From NCBI RefSeq assembly GCF_000006405.1, contig NW_003211397.1, positions 44,455 through 108,454 of the forward strand: a stretch of DNA of 64,000 bases, given 5' to 3'. The stretch comes from Perkinsus marinus ATCC 50983 (lineage: Eukaryota; Perkinsozoa; Perkinsida; Perkinsidae). Shown here one piece after another: positions 47,141-61,148 of the stretch (position 1 is the stretch's first letter; each line of letters opens with the position of its first letter). The notes beneath the pieces are model-generated. The model was not told where the DNA came from and made no database searches. It worked only from the letters and a program-made list of their open reading frames with translations. The position numbers were made by a program, and so were the translations under genes.

Positions 47141-47943
47141 TGATGGAAATTGCTATTATGTTGTTGGCTTGAGTGTAATCCTCAATAGCATTATCTCGGT
47201 GACCTACGAGGGAGGATTCTGCCAGATGGCTAGATGTTATCGGGGAGAGTAGAGGACAGCTTCCCCACGAGATCCAACAGAAACCCCGAATGTGGCGAAG
47301 AGCTTGTTCAAAGGTACTGGATATTCGCGGGGTTGTGATGCATGCGAACTGAGATTAAAGATCTGATATATGAGGAATAATATGCGCTGGATACTCAGAC
47401 ATGCTTGTCGAGTATTCTTGTGCGCCACTCCAGGAAACTTCATGGCGACCTTAGCGGTGATGATTGCTCCGATAAGTTGGAGGTATCAATCATAGTCTTT
47501 CCGTCCAACCTAGTCCTATCGATGGTGTGAGAGTAAAGAGTTCCTGTTAGGAGGGGGACAGGCACCGAACTAGCCGACGGCCTACTACTCCTCCTCTATA
47601 TGACACAGTTTGCTCATGGGAGGGTCCACTACCAACGCATCGCTTTTGAGGACGATATGATTGTGGTAATGGTGAGGATCATTCTGATAACCACTGTAAT
47701 GCTGCTTGCCTACGGGTAAACGGCTACAAGGCGAGCTGAGTTGCACTACTATTATTGGGAAGTAATGGCATGGTATGGCGAGGTGCTATCCTTATTGTGG
47801 CTTTCCACGCCTGTGTAGTAGCAGTATCTAGTGATTGATCGAAATGCGAAGAATATTCGTGTATATGGAAGCTGTCTGTTGTTGAGTTGATGTTGTTGGT
47901 CAATTGGGCATTTCACTGAAGAGTAATCCCGTGAAGAGACGTG
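47141..47943. other. Intergenic region before MCM7, no gene recognised
   Basis: Scattered coding-like fragments on + (for example RVHYQRIAFEDDMIVVMVRI near 47620-47680), no recognisable family. Confidence 0.35.
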
Positions 47944-51365
<3,422 letters not shown>

Positions 51366-52045
51366 TGGAGGCTACACAATATATACTAACACAAATATTT
51401 GATATTATCATGCATGCTTTGACGAAGCTGTCTAGTGCTTGTGTTGACGGTGAAAGAGGGAATGTCGGATGGTGAGATGAGCTCGAGGCAAACGAATACA
51501 TAATACAAGCTTGCAGATTTGTTGGAATGGATCGGATGTTTTGATAGGGAAATTCATCTCTGAATCGGAAAACCAATAGTATGATTAGAATTATTGATCA
51601 TGCGACAATATGCATGTTGGGTGTTGGGATACTTCAGTGGGTCCCACTCTTCGTTGAGTTTACAGTTGTATCGAAGACAGAATCCGGGATCCTATTACAC
51701 CCCCATTAGAATCCATGTTCATTTTCGTCAGCGGGATTCCCATACAAATTCGCATATAAATGTTGAGGAACCAATTAGAATTTCCTTGACTGCATAATTT
51801 TACCAGCATATGTAGTTGATCATGTTCCTAATTCCCTACACTGCTCCGTAGATCGCCTGTGATAAGAATACTTCAGTTGTCGCTCGCCATTGTGCAATGG
51901 GGACGATCGGGCAGTTTCAGTATGTTCATTCTTGTTTATGCGTACAGTCATGGCCCAACTATCATCATATGTCATCGCTCTGTTGGATCTGGCTTGTATT
52001 CGCGACTGTGATGTAATCGTGCAGGTTCTCTATTTCCCACCCATC
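51366..52045. other. Intergenic, nothing recognised
   Basis: No coherent coding frame; likely holds the MCM7 3' end and the promoter of the Cys-rich gene. Confidence 0.5.
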
Positions 52046-52465
52046 ATGCAAATCGTCCTCACTCTCGTCACTATCCTTGCCAGCATCGTCCACCATGTTG
52101 GTGCTGGGTCATGGTCTGGTCTCGTTATTGCTGAGAAGATGCTTGGTGCTGATAGTGCTTATTGTCAACGTGTTTGTGAAGAGCGTCCTGGGTGCATTTT
52201 TAGCTACTGCGGTGACGACAATAAGTGTCACGGTATCGGCTCGGGCGCTGCTCCTGAGGAAGTCACTTGCGGTGCTGCAGCTACTTCATTTGACAGTTGC
52301 ACATCTGCATGCGACTCGGTTGTCGATTGCTCTGCTAGTACCTGGAAGTCTTTCTGCAAGACCTGGCTCGACACTCCGGTCTGCTTTGGACTCTTACAGG
52401 GCTCTAACGGGTTGTGCTACGAGACCACTCCGGGTTGCACTGGGTCTGCTTATGCGTGTCCATGA
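52046..52465 (+). CDS. Small secreted Cys-rich protein (14 Cys)
   Basis: Single exon, 139 codons. MQIVLTLVTILASIVHHVGA is a good signal peptide; the open frame extends upstream to 51890, but this ATG places the signal at the N-terminus. The mature part (SWSGLVIAEKMLGADSAYCQ...) has 14 Cys in about 100 residues with spacing C-x3-C-x5-C-x4-C-x6-C, then several C-x3-C and C-x4-C pairs, ending GCTGSAYACP. No free-standing family is recognised. Small secreted Cys-rich proteins of this kind are typical candidates for host-interaction or extracellular factors in protist parasites, which is inference only. Confidence 0.7.
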   Translation: MQIVLTLVTILASIVHHVGAGSWSGLVIAEKMLGADSAYCQRVCEERPGCIFSYCGDDNKCHGIGSGAAPEEVTCGAAATSFDSCTSACDSVVDCSASTWKSFCKTWLDTPVCFGLLQGSNGLCYETTPGCTGSAYACP

Positions 52466-54347
52466 GTATTTTTGAGATTGCATATAATGCTATGTATCAC
52501 TGTTCGATCAAGTTATTTCTAGTAATTGTGCCGCAAGCATGGAATCTGTGCCTTATTGCAGTACGGTATTTGCCGTCTTGTGATGATAAGTCATATCGTT
52601 TTTATTAAAGTGATAAAGTATAAAGTAAGCCTAAAGATAGGTTAGGTTTCCATGTTAGAGTAGTTGTGTTTTTAGTGGATAGGAAACGATATGCATATCT
52701 CTGCCGTTACACTTCACATTTTTTTAGTTCGCGAAACAGCCTTCAATCTGAGTAACTCGTAGTCGCATCATGCCAACTGTGACAATCTCGGTCATTTCGT
52801 TTGAATTTGACTCATATTGTCCACTTGTCTAGATATGAGAAGATAGTTACTCGGTTGTTGTTCTGTCTGAAGGAGAGTAGCTCTTTATTTTCCTTGGGTT
52901 CGTCCCTATCCCTCTGGGGGGCAGTAGTGAATGTTCACTTGTATACATGATCGTGTCTTTGGTTGTAGTTGTTAAATGCGAGGATTGTTTTATTTTTTAT
53001 AGGCGATTCATTCGAGGTTAAATGTAAAAATTTAGCGTTTGTTGTTTGGGATGGATGGGTCGGCTTTTTCCAGGCTAGTCTCGCGAGGGCGGCAGTTCTG
53101 TAGGATAGAGCAAGTAGTTGTACATTCTGCAGGGTGCTCTGTTATTAGACATTATATGTGGTCGATGAGGAACCTTACTTACATGTATGACAGCAGTTTG
53201 GGTTAAGAGTGATTGCGGTTGAATTTATGTTCACAGATGCCCATACCTCCCACTCCCAATCCATGGTGATATTGCTACGCTTCATAGGAGAGCATTCTAC
53301 CCGTGCTGGTATATGGGAAGGTGGTAGCCAAAACCAAGCTGTAAATAGTGTGACAACGACTAGTGGGGGGCTTCATACACATCATAGGGGAAGATAGGAA
53401 TTCCTTGTTAAGTAAAAGCTATCGGATATGCGCTACAATGGGACATACGCAAACTCCATGAGAATGGCTTCATCTTAAACGCAAGATACAAAAAATATCA
53501 GAAAAAATAGAAAATACTGTCGCCTCGGATCGAACCTCCTCGGACTCTCGAATTGTCTTGTGTAGTAATAAATTGTGTCAAGAGTTGGTTTGAAGTGCAG
53601 CATAATAGAAGCGAGCTATCCATCGTCGCGGAGCTCTGAATCGGCCAGGATGATTCTTCTTACATGAGCAGATACTGGAACGTTGCCGATGGGAAGCGGC
53701 GTATCGTAGTTGGCCACAGAAGCGGTCAGCATACAGTCTTGCAGGCATCTCTAACCTTGGGAGAGTGGTACTTGGTGACACACCATGGTAGAGGCTTGCA
53801 TGGCATAAGCTATGTATAGGCAACAGATAGTGCATTATGCGGGCAACGCCTTATCATACCATTTACTCCCTCATGTTCATGTAAGAGTTCACCAGTAGTG
53901 ACCAGCTTCAGAAATCTATTTCGAATGAGAGGCCATCGAATGAGGAAATCAATTTAACCCGAGTCAGATTCGGTGCCGTATTGTGAGAGTCAATTCCGCG
54001 ACATCGCAAGTATATCAATTAAATGGCGCGTGACCATTTTCTACAAACAACTCTAGTAACACGTGAAAGTGGATACCTATAGAAATGAGGGGATGTATTT
54101 CGCTGTCAGTGAAGACAGCCAGTTGCGGCCGAGGCAGAGGATTACCCGATTAGGACTGTATGTAGTCACAGCTACTCACCAACAAGCAGTCACTGGATAC
54201 ACCCCGACTAGGTATTGGAAAGGCTTAGTATACCAAGGGCCATCCCAGTCTCATCCGTCTACTAGTTGCAGGTTGATTCTGCCTATGCTTGACTTAGACA
54301 GTTCAGCCTAGTCGCAGTGTGTACCACAAGAAGCTGGTTTTTTTCAC
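52466..54347. other. 1.9-kb intergenic region containing tRNA-like element 9
   Basis: No recognisable gene; an 82-codon plus frame at 54063-54311 just before the MBOAT start is unassigned. T-rich tracts occur near 52715-52730 and 52988-53000. tRNA-like element 9 lies at 53511-53580. Confidence 0.45.
53511..53580 (-). other. tRNA-like element 9
   Basis: Minus-strand GGTTCGATCCG (53536-53526, last base off consensus), with TTTT exactly 22 nt after its start and a second T6 run a few bases later. T-stem pairing is poor. On + the same sequence begins GTCGCCTCGGATCGAACC. Confidence 0.45.
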
Positions 54348-55820
54348 ATGGTTACCGCCACCCTCCCAGTAGAAGTCATCTATGGCGGCTTCCTATCACT
54401 ATCCTTACTCCTAGCTTGTCTCATGCGCCGTTTGCCAGGCCGTACGGAACGACAGGCATTCGGCTGCGTTATCGGTATCATAACTCTCGTGATAATTGTG
54501 CACAACTTAACTTTGCTTGTCTTCCTCCTTACTTCAATGGTAAGTCAACTCTCGCTAGAATATACCGTAATTATTCCTATTCAGATAGTATTGGCGATAA
54601 CCCCTAAGGACTGGCTACCTCTAGGGTTACTGGTCTATTCGTTCACTTTCTTATACCCTACCCGAGCATTTCGTAAGGGCGACGACTCTGGCAGCAGCAG
54701 CAGCAGCCTCCCCTCAGATACGGTGGATGGTGTGTCCAATGCATGCCTTCTTATTATGTCTCTGCGTAACTCTATGTTTGGCCGTGACCAATTCCAAACC
54801 TTCCAAGGTGGGATCTTAATGTCCCCCTCGGGTGTGACTACGTATTGTGACTAGGTTCTATCCGAGACTATTACGACTACATCTCCTACATGGTATTCTT
54901 CCCTGGTCTGCTCACTGGACCGGTGTATAATGTGAAGGATTGGATTCAAGCCTTGGAGGATGATAATCATGACATAGACCTTTCTGAGGTATGTGGTACT
55001 TCTATAGTCATTCACCCCAGGTGAGTCACCTGAGCCTCTGTGATCAGATTAAAAATCGTCTATATCGGGCAATAGTATGGGCGGTTATATTCATCACGTG
55101 CGCTGAATACTTCCCGATTGAATTCATGCTCACCGATGACTTTGCCGTATACCCACTGGTGTTACGTTGCATGTAAGGCACCAGTAGCTACTGGTTGTTT
55201 CTATTCATGTTCAGTTACATCACATTGTCGACCTACTACTTCTTCGGGGGGAGATGTTTTGCTGGTTGGTATGTCGCTGAGGCTGGCCTAGCTGCTATCG
55301 GGCTTAGGGCTCGGAATACAGACTTTTGGGCACCGGAAAAGGCCAATACCGTATCTCAGTATATACGGGAATGGAATAAATCAGTAAGACGACGACTATC
55401 ATCATCGATATTGTCATAGAATTGAGGAGGTGACAGGTACAAACATTCTTCGCAATTTATGTATATCGTCCATTACGAGTGATGACACCTATAAAGCCTG
55501 TGAGAGCAGCAATAGTAATGTGTTGTAGTGCTTATTGGCATGGACTGGAGGCAGGCTTGTATGTCTTTTTCCTCTCGATATTTCTCGAGAGCGCCTTTCT
55601 TAATAACTTCCCGAGACTACCCTCCCCCTTTGGGTACATACACGTTACCTTCCTGCTTAGTTATTATGGTGCAGCTTTCATGTTGAAGAATGACTTATCG
55701 AAAGCATTGACGGTGTGGTCTAATATGGGGTATGTTGGTCATTGGTATACAGGCATACGCTTTCTATTGTGGCTTGCATGGGGAACCTCTCGAAGGCTGG
55801 TGAAGAGTCATAATAGGTGA
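54348..55820 (+). CDS. MBOAT-family membrane acyltransferase
   Basis: Starts MVTATLPVEVIYGGFLSLSL and has many hydrophobic helices. Exons with small introns give ACLLIMSLRNSMFGRDQFQT, DYYDYISYMVFFPGLLTGPV, YITLSTYYFFGGRCFAGWYV and the catalytic regions TVSQYIREWNKSVRRRL (conserved Asn) and VMCCSAYWHGLEAGLYVFFL (catalytic His in S-A-x-WHG). The end is YTGIRFLLWLAWGTSRRLVK. The Y-(F/Y)-x-GP-pattern, WN and WHG place it with MBOAT lysophospholipid acyltransferases (MBOAT1/2/5/7-like) rather than the DGAT1 type, but the acyl acceptor is not certain. An ER membrane location is expected. Confidence 0.82.
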
Positions 55821-56034
55821 AACACTGAATAGTTACTTTAAAATTTTCGTTCCTCGAGTCCTTCGGTATGAGTTTAAGTAATAATGTAAAAAGGCGAGAA
55901 GCCGGAGTATACTTCCTAGGAATTTCGAAACTCCTCATTCGTCCTCATTCCTTGAAATTATCCATTTCGTGATTCTCCTTGGTTCTCTTTAACTTTGTAT
56001 TTTATGGATGAATCGTTTCCAGTTCATGTTACGT

Positions 56035-56114
56035 CACCAATCGGTAGCCTGCAAATGAAGGCTGTCGTCCGAGGTAGTGGAGGTCGCGGGATCGATCCCT
56101 GGAGCCGGCATTTT
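56035..56114 (+). other. tRNA-like element 10
   Basis: GGATCGATCCC at 56089-56099 (one mismatch to the B box), with TTTT exactly 22 nt after its start (56111-56114). Upstream ATCGGTAGCC and GAGGTAGTGGAGGTCG resemble D-arm and variable-loop sequences. No intact cloverleaf. Confidence 0.45.
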
Positions 56115-56454
56115 CATTAGCCGTCTTTCGGAAGCTTAGCTTAGAGCCTTCATTTTTAAAGCAGTGAGCTTGGCACCGACTGTAAGCTATAGTCGGTCTC
56201 GTGTGGCACAAAATTATCGTATTCTCACGCTACTGCCTGGCAACGCTGGGGTATGTGTCCTAGGTAAATGATTCGTAATGAGGTTTTGTAAGATTTAATG
56301 TTAAGCATTCACTGTGTGGTGGGACACAGTTTGTGTAAAAATCGTACTAGCTTTAATTTGATGCTCATTCTCTACCCTAACTGCTCGACGGCATGGGTCA
56401 AAGATACATTATTATGAGGATGGAAGACGGGCAAGGATTCAATGCAGCGAGGAA

Positions 56455-56541
56455 AATTGGTAAGCTAATGCTAGTTCAATGAGCTATTGAGTCATGTTAG
56501 CATTCGTGAAGGCGTGGGTTCGAGTCTCGGGATAGGTTTTT
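56455..56541 (+). other. tRNA-like element 11 (long-variable-arm type)
   Basis: GGTTCGAGTCT at 56517-56527, with TTTTT 20 nt after its start (56537-56541). The preceding TTAGCATTCGTGAAGGCGTG resembles the long variable arm of Ser/Leu tRNAs, and GGTAAGCTAATG could be a D arm. The acceptor end has no partner. Confidence 0.45.
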
Positions 56542-56654
56542 ATTCCGGTATGTACTGCAGAAGATGCTGCCGAGATTAATACGTCTGTCGGTAATCAGTG
56601 ATATCATCGAGGGGAAGTGGGCATTGCTTTTATGAAATGCTGCTTCTTTCGACA

Positions 56655-56750
56655 GAAAAGATCATGTTGCAGGGATTGAACCGGGGTCGTCTGTAGGTCA
56701 GGTTCTTCAAGCAGATCTGACATGGTCTAACAACTACACCGAATGCTTAT
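56655..56750 (-). other. tRNA-like element 12 with A and B boxes
   Basis: Minus strand A-box-like GGTGTAGTTGTTAGACC (56741-56725), then B box GGTTCAATCCC (56682-56672) and TTTT 23 nt after the B-box start (56659-56656). The A-box part is close to tRNA-Glu-type D arms. T-stem and acceptor pairing are lost. Confidence 0.55.
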
Positions 56751-57276
56751 CAGTTCTTCTGGGTGTATAATCGTCATTTTAACAGAGTCTATTCCTAGAG
56801 AACATCATCAAGTGCCGCCTAATCGGACGCATCTGGTAAGCGAAGTAGCGATACTGCTGTGGTGGAGGGAAAGAGTGTGTTGTACACCTATTGCCGTTGG
56901 CAGGATAGTTGCTTGGTTTACTCAGTGGAGCTCGGGAGTTTACCCATAACACTATGAAAATTCATACTCGATTTAGGGTAGAAAATGCAAATACGTAGTT
57001 TTCCCGAAACTCCCTCCCAGAATTTTCATATTATCACAAGCACACGTAGTTGACCATGTACATATTTTCCCACAACGTCCTGGATGCTTCTTCGACTGTC
57101 TTACTCGTACCAGCACCGGAAGACATCGAAATGTGCATTGATGTATCAATCTCGGCATACAGCTCTCCTCACTATAATCATGTCCCTCCTCAGGTAAAGT
57201 AATCTTTCACTTATTCGGTCTTGACAGCGACTAAGGTGGTTGTAAAGGAAGTTACTGTCACAGTCATTACCCATCT

Positions 57277-57313
57277 ATACCAGATACCACAGTACTACTG
57301 TGGTATCTGGTAT
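57277..57313. repeat. Perfect 18-bp inverted repeat with 1-nt centre
   Basis: ATACCAGATACCACAGTA and its exact reverse complement are separated by a single C; pairing extends 4 bp further after one mismatch. It lies about 150 bp upstream of the ETF beta start codon. It could form a cruciform or RNA hairpin. Confidence 0.8.
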
Positions 57314-57459
57314 GGATGAATGCTAAGATGGATGCATGATTACTACTACAAGTATGTGATGGTCGAATTGATGTTTCGTTGTGAATCTTGTGTATATCTT
57401 CGATTTCCGACAAGGATGCGTGCCTTGGTAGTGTTTTTTGTGTTTATTTTTCACCTGTG

Positions 57460-59381
57460 ATGACGAAGGCGTTAGTGTGTATCAAGCGTGTTGTTGACTA
57501 CGCAGTGAAAGTTAGAGTAAGTGTGGTATTTGGTGGTGGAAGTTAATGAGTGTGTTCAGGTTATGGCGACCAAGGCTGGCGTTGATCTTGCCAATGTTAA
57601 GCACAGCGTGAATCCCTTCTGTGAGATAGCTGTTGAGGTAATGGGAATATTGATGATAATAGGAATGATATCTCTCACTCTGCTGTTAGGAAGCACTCCG
57701 AATGAAGGAGGCTGGTCACCTATCTGAGGTCGTGGCCGTCTGTGCTGGTACTGACAAGTAAGCCTAAGGGGAGTACTGGCACTGACGTGGAGTAGTCGCT
57801 CTGGTGTTGTTGTCGATGTAGTAGTAAGTAGATATACAACTCTAGCGATATAAAGAGTGATAAGTATTAGAAGGATTCTCTTGTTGTATAACGTGTGCAA
57901 TTAACAGGGCGAGTTAGAGTTACAAGAAGCACACTGATTATCCCTGGAAACTGAGAGGAGTTACAATAACATCGTCACTTATGCTATAATCTTCTTGGCT
58001 GTTTGCCATCTGTTATTAATTGTTGTACTTCAGGGCCACAGAACAACTCCGTCAAGCGTTGGCGATGGGGTGTGATCGGGCGGTAGGAGGAATCGAACCT
58101 CTGCGGGAAAGTGGAGGAGGGTTGATCTATGTTGACAGATCCATCTCCAGACTCATCTGCGGACTGACCAGGAGCTTCCACCTCTGTTGGTTGCTAAGTT
58201 GATCGAGAAGATTGTTGAGAAAGAAGTAACAGGATCTCCCTCGTAGGATCTTATTGTTGGTGTCACTCAGGATCCATTATTGGTGTTGATGGGCAAGCAG
58301 GCTATAGATGGCGATATGGGACAAACGTGTCAGTTGTTGGCTGGGATGTTAGGCTGGCCACAGGCTACTTGCGCCAGCAAAGTGACAGAGGTGTGGTATG
58401 AAGTAAAAATCACAGTCATTGCATCAGGTTGTTGTATCTGATGACAATACAGAGTTGACGGTCGATCGGGAAGTCGATACTGGCATTCAGAAGGTGAAGG
58501 TCACTCATCCTCCTTTCCCTCTCCCTACCTCTGTTAGGTCCACATACCTCTACCTGCAGTCATGTCAGCTGATCTTAGGCTGAATACCCCAAGGTCAGTC
58601 CTAGGGCTGGGTTTGTATTCCGGGTCCTTCTATTCGTGTATGCTGATGATATGGGTCGTCTTCATAGTAGAAGTTGTGATGGAGGCAGTGTGGCTGGGTT
58701 GTAGATGAATTATAGGTCTTCGTTGACTCATCCTGAATGTGTGTTACATTAAGTCTGTTGTGTGCGCTGTCTCCTTCATGAGAGTATCTTGTCAGAGTAG
58801 ATCATGTAATAGCTTGTTGGTGTATCTCAATGTTATTACTGTTGTTAAGATTGAGAATAGATACGCTACCCTACCAAACCTAATGAAGGCTAAGAAGAAG
58901 CCAATTGAAGTGATACCAGCTGAGAGTCTAGGGGTTGACCTTAAGTCCACTTTACAGGTAGGTTATGGTGGGAAGATGTTACTTATGCCTACTTCTAGCT
59001 AGGGGGGAGGGGGACTTCAAATTCTCACGTTGTTGGCAGGAGGAGGAACTTGACTTCCTCTTGCATCTGCATCATCATTTTATGTTTGTTCGTGCTACCT
59101 TCGATGATACCGTTGTGTTGTGTCGGTATATGCACGTACACACGTCGTGCTGTGAGTGCTTTGCGTGAAGTTGGTTCATCGCCACCTGCATCACAAGATG
59201 GGATGTATCCCTCTTGCTATCCGATTTAGTTCCTGACTAGCATTAACTAGATAGAGATATGCTTTTATTTGTGGTTTAGGTAACTTCAGTGGAGGAGCCA
59301 CCAGCACGCAAGGCCGGCGTCATCTTGAGTGATGTTGATGAGCTCATAGACAAGCTGAAGAATGAGGCCAAGGTCCTCTAG
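57460..59381 (+). CDS. ETFB: Electron transfer flavoprotein subunit beta
   Basis: Multi-exon. [19 protein letters not shown] / [26 protein letters not shown] / [23 protein letters not shown] / [16 protein letters not shown] / [25 protein letters not shown] / [32 protein letters not shown] / [13 protein letters not shown] / [15 protein letters not shown] / [32 protein letters not shown] / [20 protein letters not shown]. This is ETF beta from end to end: the AMP-binding core and the L(P/A)NLMKAKKK recognition loop that docks acyl-CoA dehydrogenases. With the alpha subunit it passes electrons from mitochondrial fatty-acid and amino-acid oxidation to ETF-QO. The intron between MGCDRA and THLRTD (58083-58150) is tRNA-like element 13; an intron of about 265 nt precedes YATLPN. 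Confidence 0.93.
58083..58150 (-). other. tRNA-like element 13 = ETF beta intron (antisense)
   Basis: The 68-nt intron begins GTAGGAGGAATCGAACC, the reverse complement of a tRNA T arm (AGAGG-TTCGATT-CCTCC; B box 58099-58089), and ends ATCTCCAG. On the minus strand an anticodon-arm-like GATCT...AGATC stem with an 8-nt loop lies upstream (about 58114-58135). The splice sites are fixed by ETF beta homology on both sides (MGCDRA / [12 protein letters not shown]). Confidence 0.65.
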
Positions 59382-59506
59382 GCTAATTTCGTGGCGCGCG
59401 GTCATAGAAAGTCGGTTTTTATTATGCAGAGTTACTAGGTGTGAGGAGGAGCGTTGTTTTCGATGACCCTATACTGTTGTTGGGTTGATCGCATTATAAC
59501 GGCTCC

Positions 59507-61057
59507 ATGTTTTCTTTCGTCAGTTGTTGTTTATCATTAACTATGTTGTGTAATTTTTACCATGAGCCAGTTGCTGGTGGGGCCAGTGAGCAACTGTGGA
59601 AGGAGAATCAAGACCTAGCTCTTATGAGTCTTCATAACCCTTTCGTTCAAGGCCTTGGTGATGGTACTCTCGACCCGGAAGCTTTCAAGACATACTTGGC
59701 TCAGGATACGCTCTATTTAAACGGCTACATCCGAGCTCTGTCTTACTGTATTTCAAAGAGCGATGTAACTGCCACTGGTGGGGAGTTGTTGACTTTACTC
59801 ACTGGAGTTGAAGAAGAGCTTAAGTCGTGTCATAAGCATTACATCGAGAACCCTGATGCTAGTGGTCCCGAAGCTGCTTGTCGAAAGTATGTTGATTTCC
59901 TCCTTGCTGTTGGTAGGGCTGACCTTGGACCATCGGTGGTGATAGCGGCGGTGATACCATGTGCTAGGTTGTATGCCTGGCTTGGTAGGGAGCTCACTGC
60001 TGATCGGGAGGTCCCTGAGACCCACCCTTTCCGCAGGTGGTTGTTAAGTCATGCTGATGAGCCTATCAATACCTCAACTAGAGTTTTGGAATCCCTCCTA
60101 GACAAGCACATACGTCCAGGAGAGTTCAAGGAAGTTGCCCAGGCTTATAGGCGTGCTATGGAGCTCGAGTACGACTTCTTTGACTCATTCGGAGACTGTT
60201 TGGGTCGTACTACTGAGGTGAATATGAAGATTCCTACGGTGTTGGTGGTTAGTGGTAGCGATTCTGGTGGAGGAGCTGGGCATCAGGCTGATCTGAAGAC
60301 CTTGGAAGCCCTTGGAGTTTATTCTACTTCTGCTCTCACATCGTTAACGGCTCAAAACACTAAAGGTGTCCAGCAAATACAGGTTGTTAATGAGGATCTT
60401 TTTGTTGCCCAAATTGATTCCGTCATCACCGACTTCAACTTATCCGTTGTGAAGCTCGGTTTAGTGCCTACTGCTAGGCAGCTGGAAATAATTGCCCAGA
60501 AGCTCGAAGCCTTACCGATGGTCGTGGACCCTGTCCTTGTGGCCACTAGTGGAGATGATTTGGTCGCCCAGAAAAACGCTGATGATGTTCTGGCCATGTA
60601 TAAGGAGCGGATTTTCCCACACGCCACAATAATCACTCCAAATCTGCCAGAAGCTCAGCACATTCTTGGTAGGAAGGAGATCACTGGTGTGTATGAGGCA
60701 CGAGCTGCCGCACAGGCCCTAGCTCAGTATGGGTCTATGTATGTTCTGGTTAAAGGTGGTCATGACCAGTCTGATCCTGAGGCTTGCAGGGATGTTCTCT
60801 ATGACCGTGAAAAAGATAAGTTTTACGAGTTCACGAGTAAGAGGATTGCCACTATCAATACGCATGGCACTGGCTGTACTCTGGCGAGTGCTATTTCCGG
60901 CTTTATAGCCCGCGGTTACTCAGTGCCTGATGCCGTTGAGAGGGCTATTGGGTATGTCCATGAGGCAATCGTTCGTTCGTGTGGAGTCCCTCTGGGTCAG
61001 GGTACGAACCGGCCATTGGTTCATTCTATCAACAGTGTTTGGGCTAACTACTCCTAA
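59507..61057 (+). CDS. Bifunctional TenA-ThiD (aminopyrimidine hydrolase / HMP(-P) kinase)
   Basis: A single intronless frame of 516 codons (possible start at 59543, MLCNFYHEPV). Residues ~25-240 are a TenA domain: ASEQLWKENQDLALMSLHNP, FKTYLAQDTLYLNGYIRAL, AAVIPCARLYAWLG with the catalytic-type Cys, and AMELEYDFFDSF with the late Glu. Residues ~245-510 are ThiD: VLVVSGSDSGGGAGHQADLK, ALTSLTAQNTKGV, VVDPVLVATSG, ITPNLPEAQ, VLVKGGH, and THGTGCTLASAISGFIARGY. TenA salvages HMP from degraded thiamin; ThiD phosphorylates HMP twice. Yeast Thi20 has the opposite order (ThiD first). The adjacent gene supplies the other half of the pathway. Lack of introns suggests recent gain, perhaps from bacteria. 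Confidence 0.93.
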   Translation: MFSFVSCCLSLTMLCNFYHEPVAGGASEQLWKENQDLALMSLHNPFVQGLGDGTLDPEAFKTYLAQDTLYLNGYIRALSYCISKSDVTATGGELLTLLTGVEEELKSCHKHYIENPDASGPEAACRKYVDFLLAVGRADLGPSVVIAAVIPCARLYAWLGRELTADREVPETHPFRRWLLSHADEPINTSTRVLESLLDKHIRPGEFKEVAQAYRRAMELEYDFFDSFGDCLGRTTEVNMKIPTVLVVSGSDSGGGAGHQADLKTLEALGVYSTSALTSLTAQNTKGVQQIQVVNEDLFVAQIDSVITDFNLSVVKLGLVPTARQLEIIAQKLEALPMVVDPVLVATSGDDLVAQKNADDVLAMYKERIFPHATIITPNLPEAQHILGRKEITGVYEARAAAQALAQYGSMYVLVKGGHDQSDPEACRDVLYDREKDKFYEFTSKRIATINTHGTGCTLASAISGFIARGYSVPDAVERAIGYVHEAIVRSCGVPLGQGTNRPLVHSINSVWANYS

Positions 61058-61148
61058 ATGATTATTTTCTTCATTCATATTAAAGCTAGTGTTGAGTTTT
61101 TTTTTCTGCCATAGTGAGAGCTCGTGTGTGAGTTGTTCATTTTTAGCT
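61058..61148 (+). promoter_or_regulatory. 91-bp intergenic space with polypyrimidine tract and splice-acceptor-like AG
   Basis: Between the two thiamin genes, T9 at 61097-61105 followed by CTGCCATAG (to 61114) looks like a trans-splice acceptor; a second TTTTTAG ends 2 nt before the ATG at 61149. Spliced-leader processing is known in Perkinsus; its use here is inferred. Confidence 0.4.

Larger units (their letters stand above)
55821..57459. other. 1.6-kb intergenic region with three tRNA-like elements and a hairpin
   Basis: No protein gene recognised. It holds tRNA-like elements 10-12 (56.0-56.75 kb) and a perfect inverted repeat at 57277-57313. It is the densest group of tRNA-like sequences in the window. 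Confidence 0.55.

Noticed and set aside
59795-60636. Minus-strand open frames inside the thiamin genes
   Set aside because: Antisense shadows of strongly supported TenA-ThiD coding sequence.
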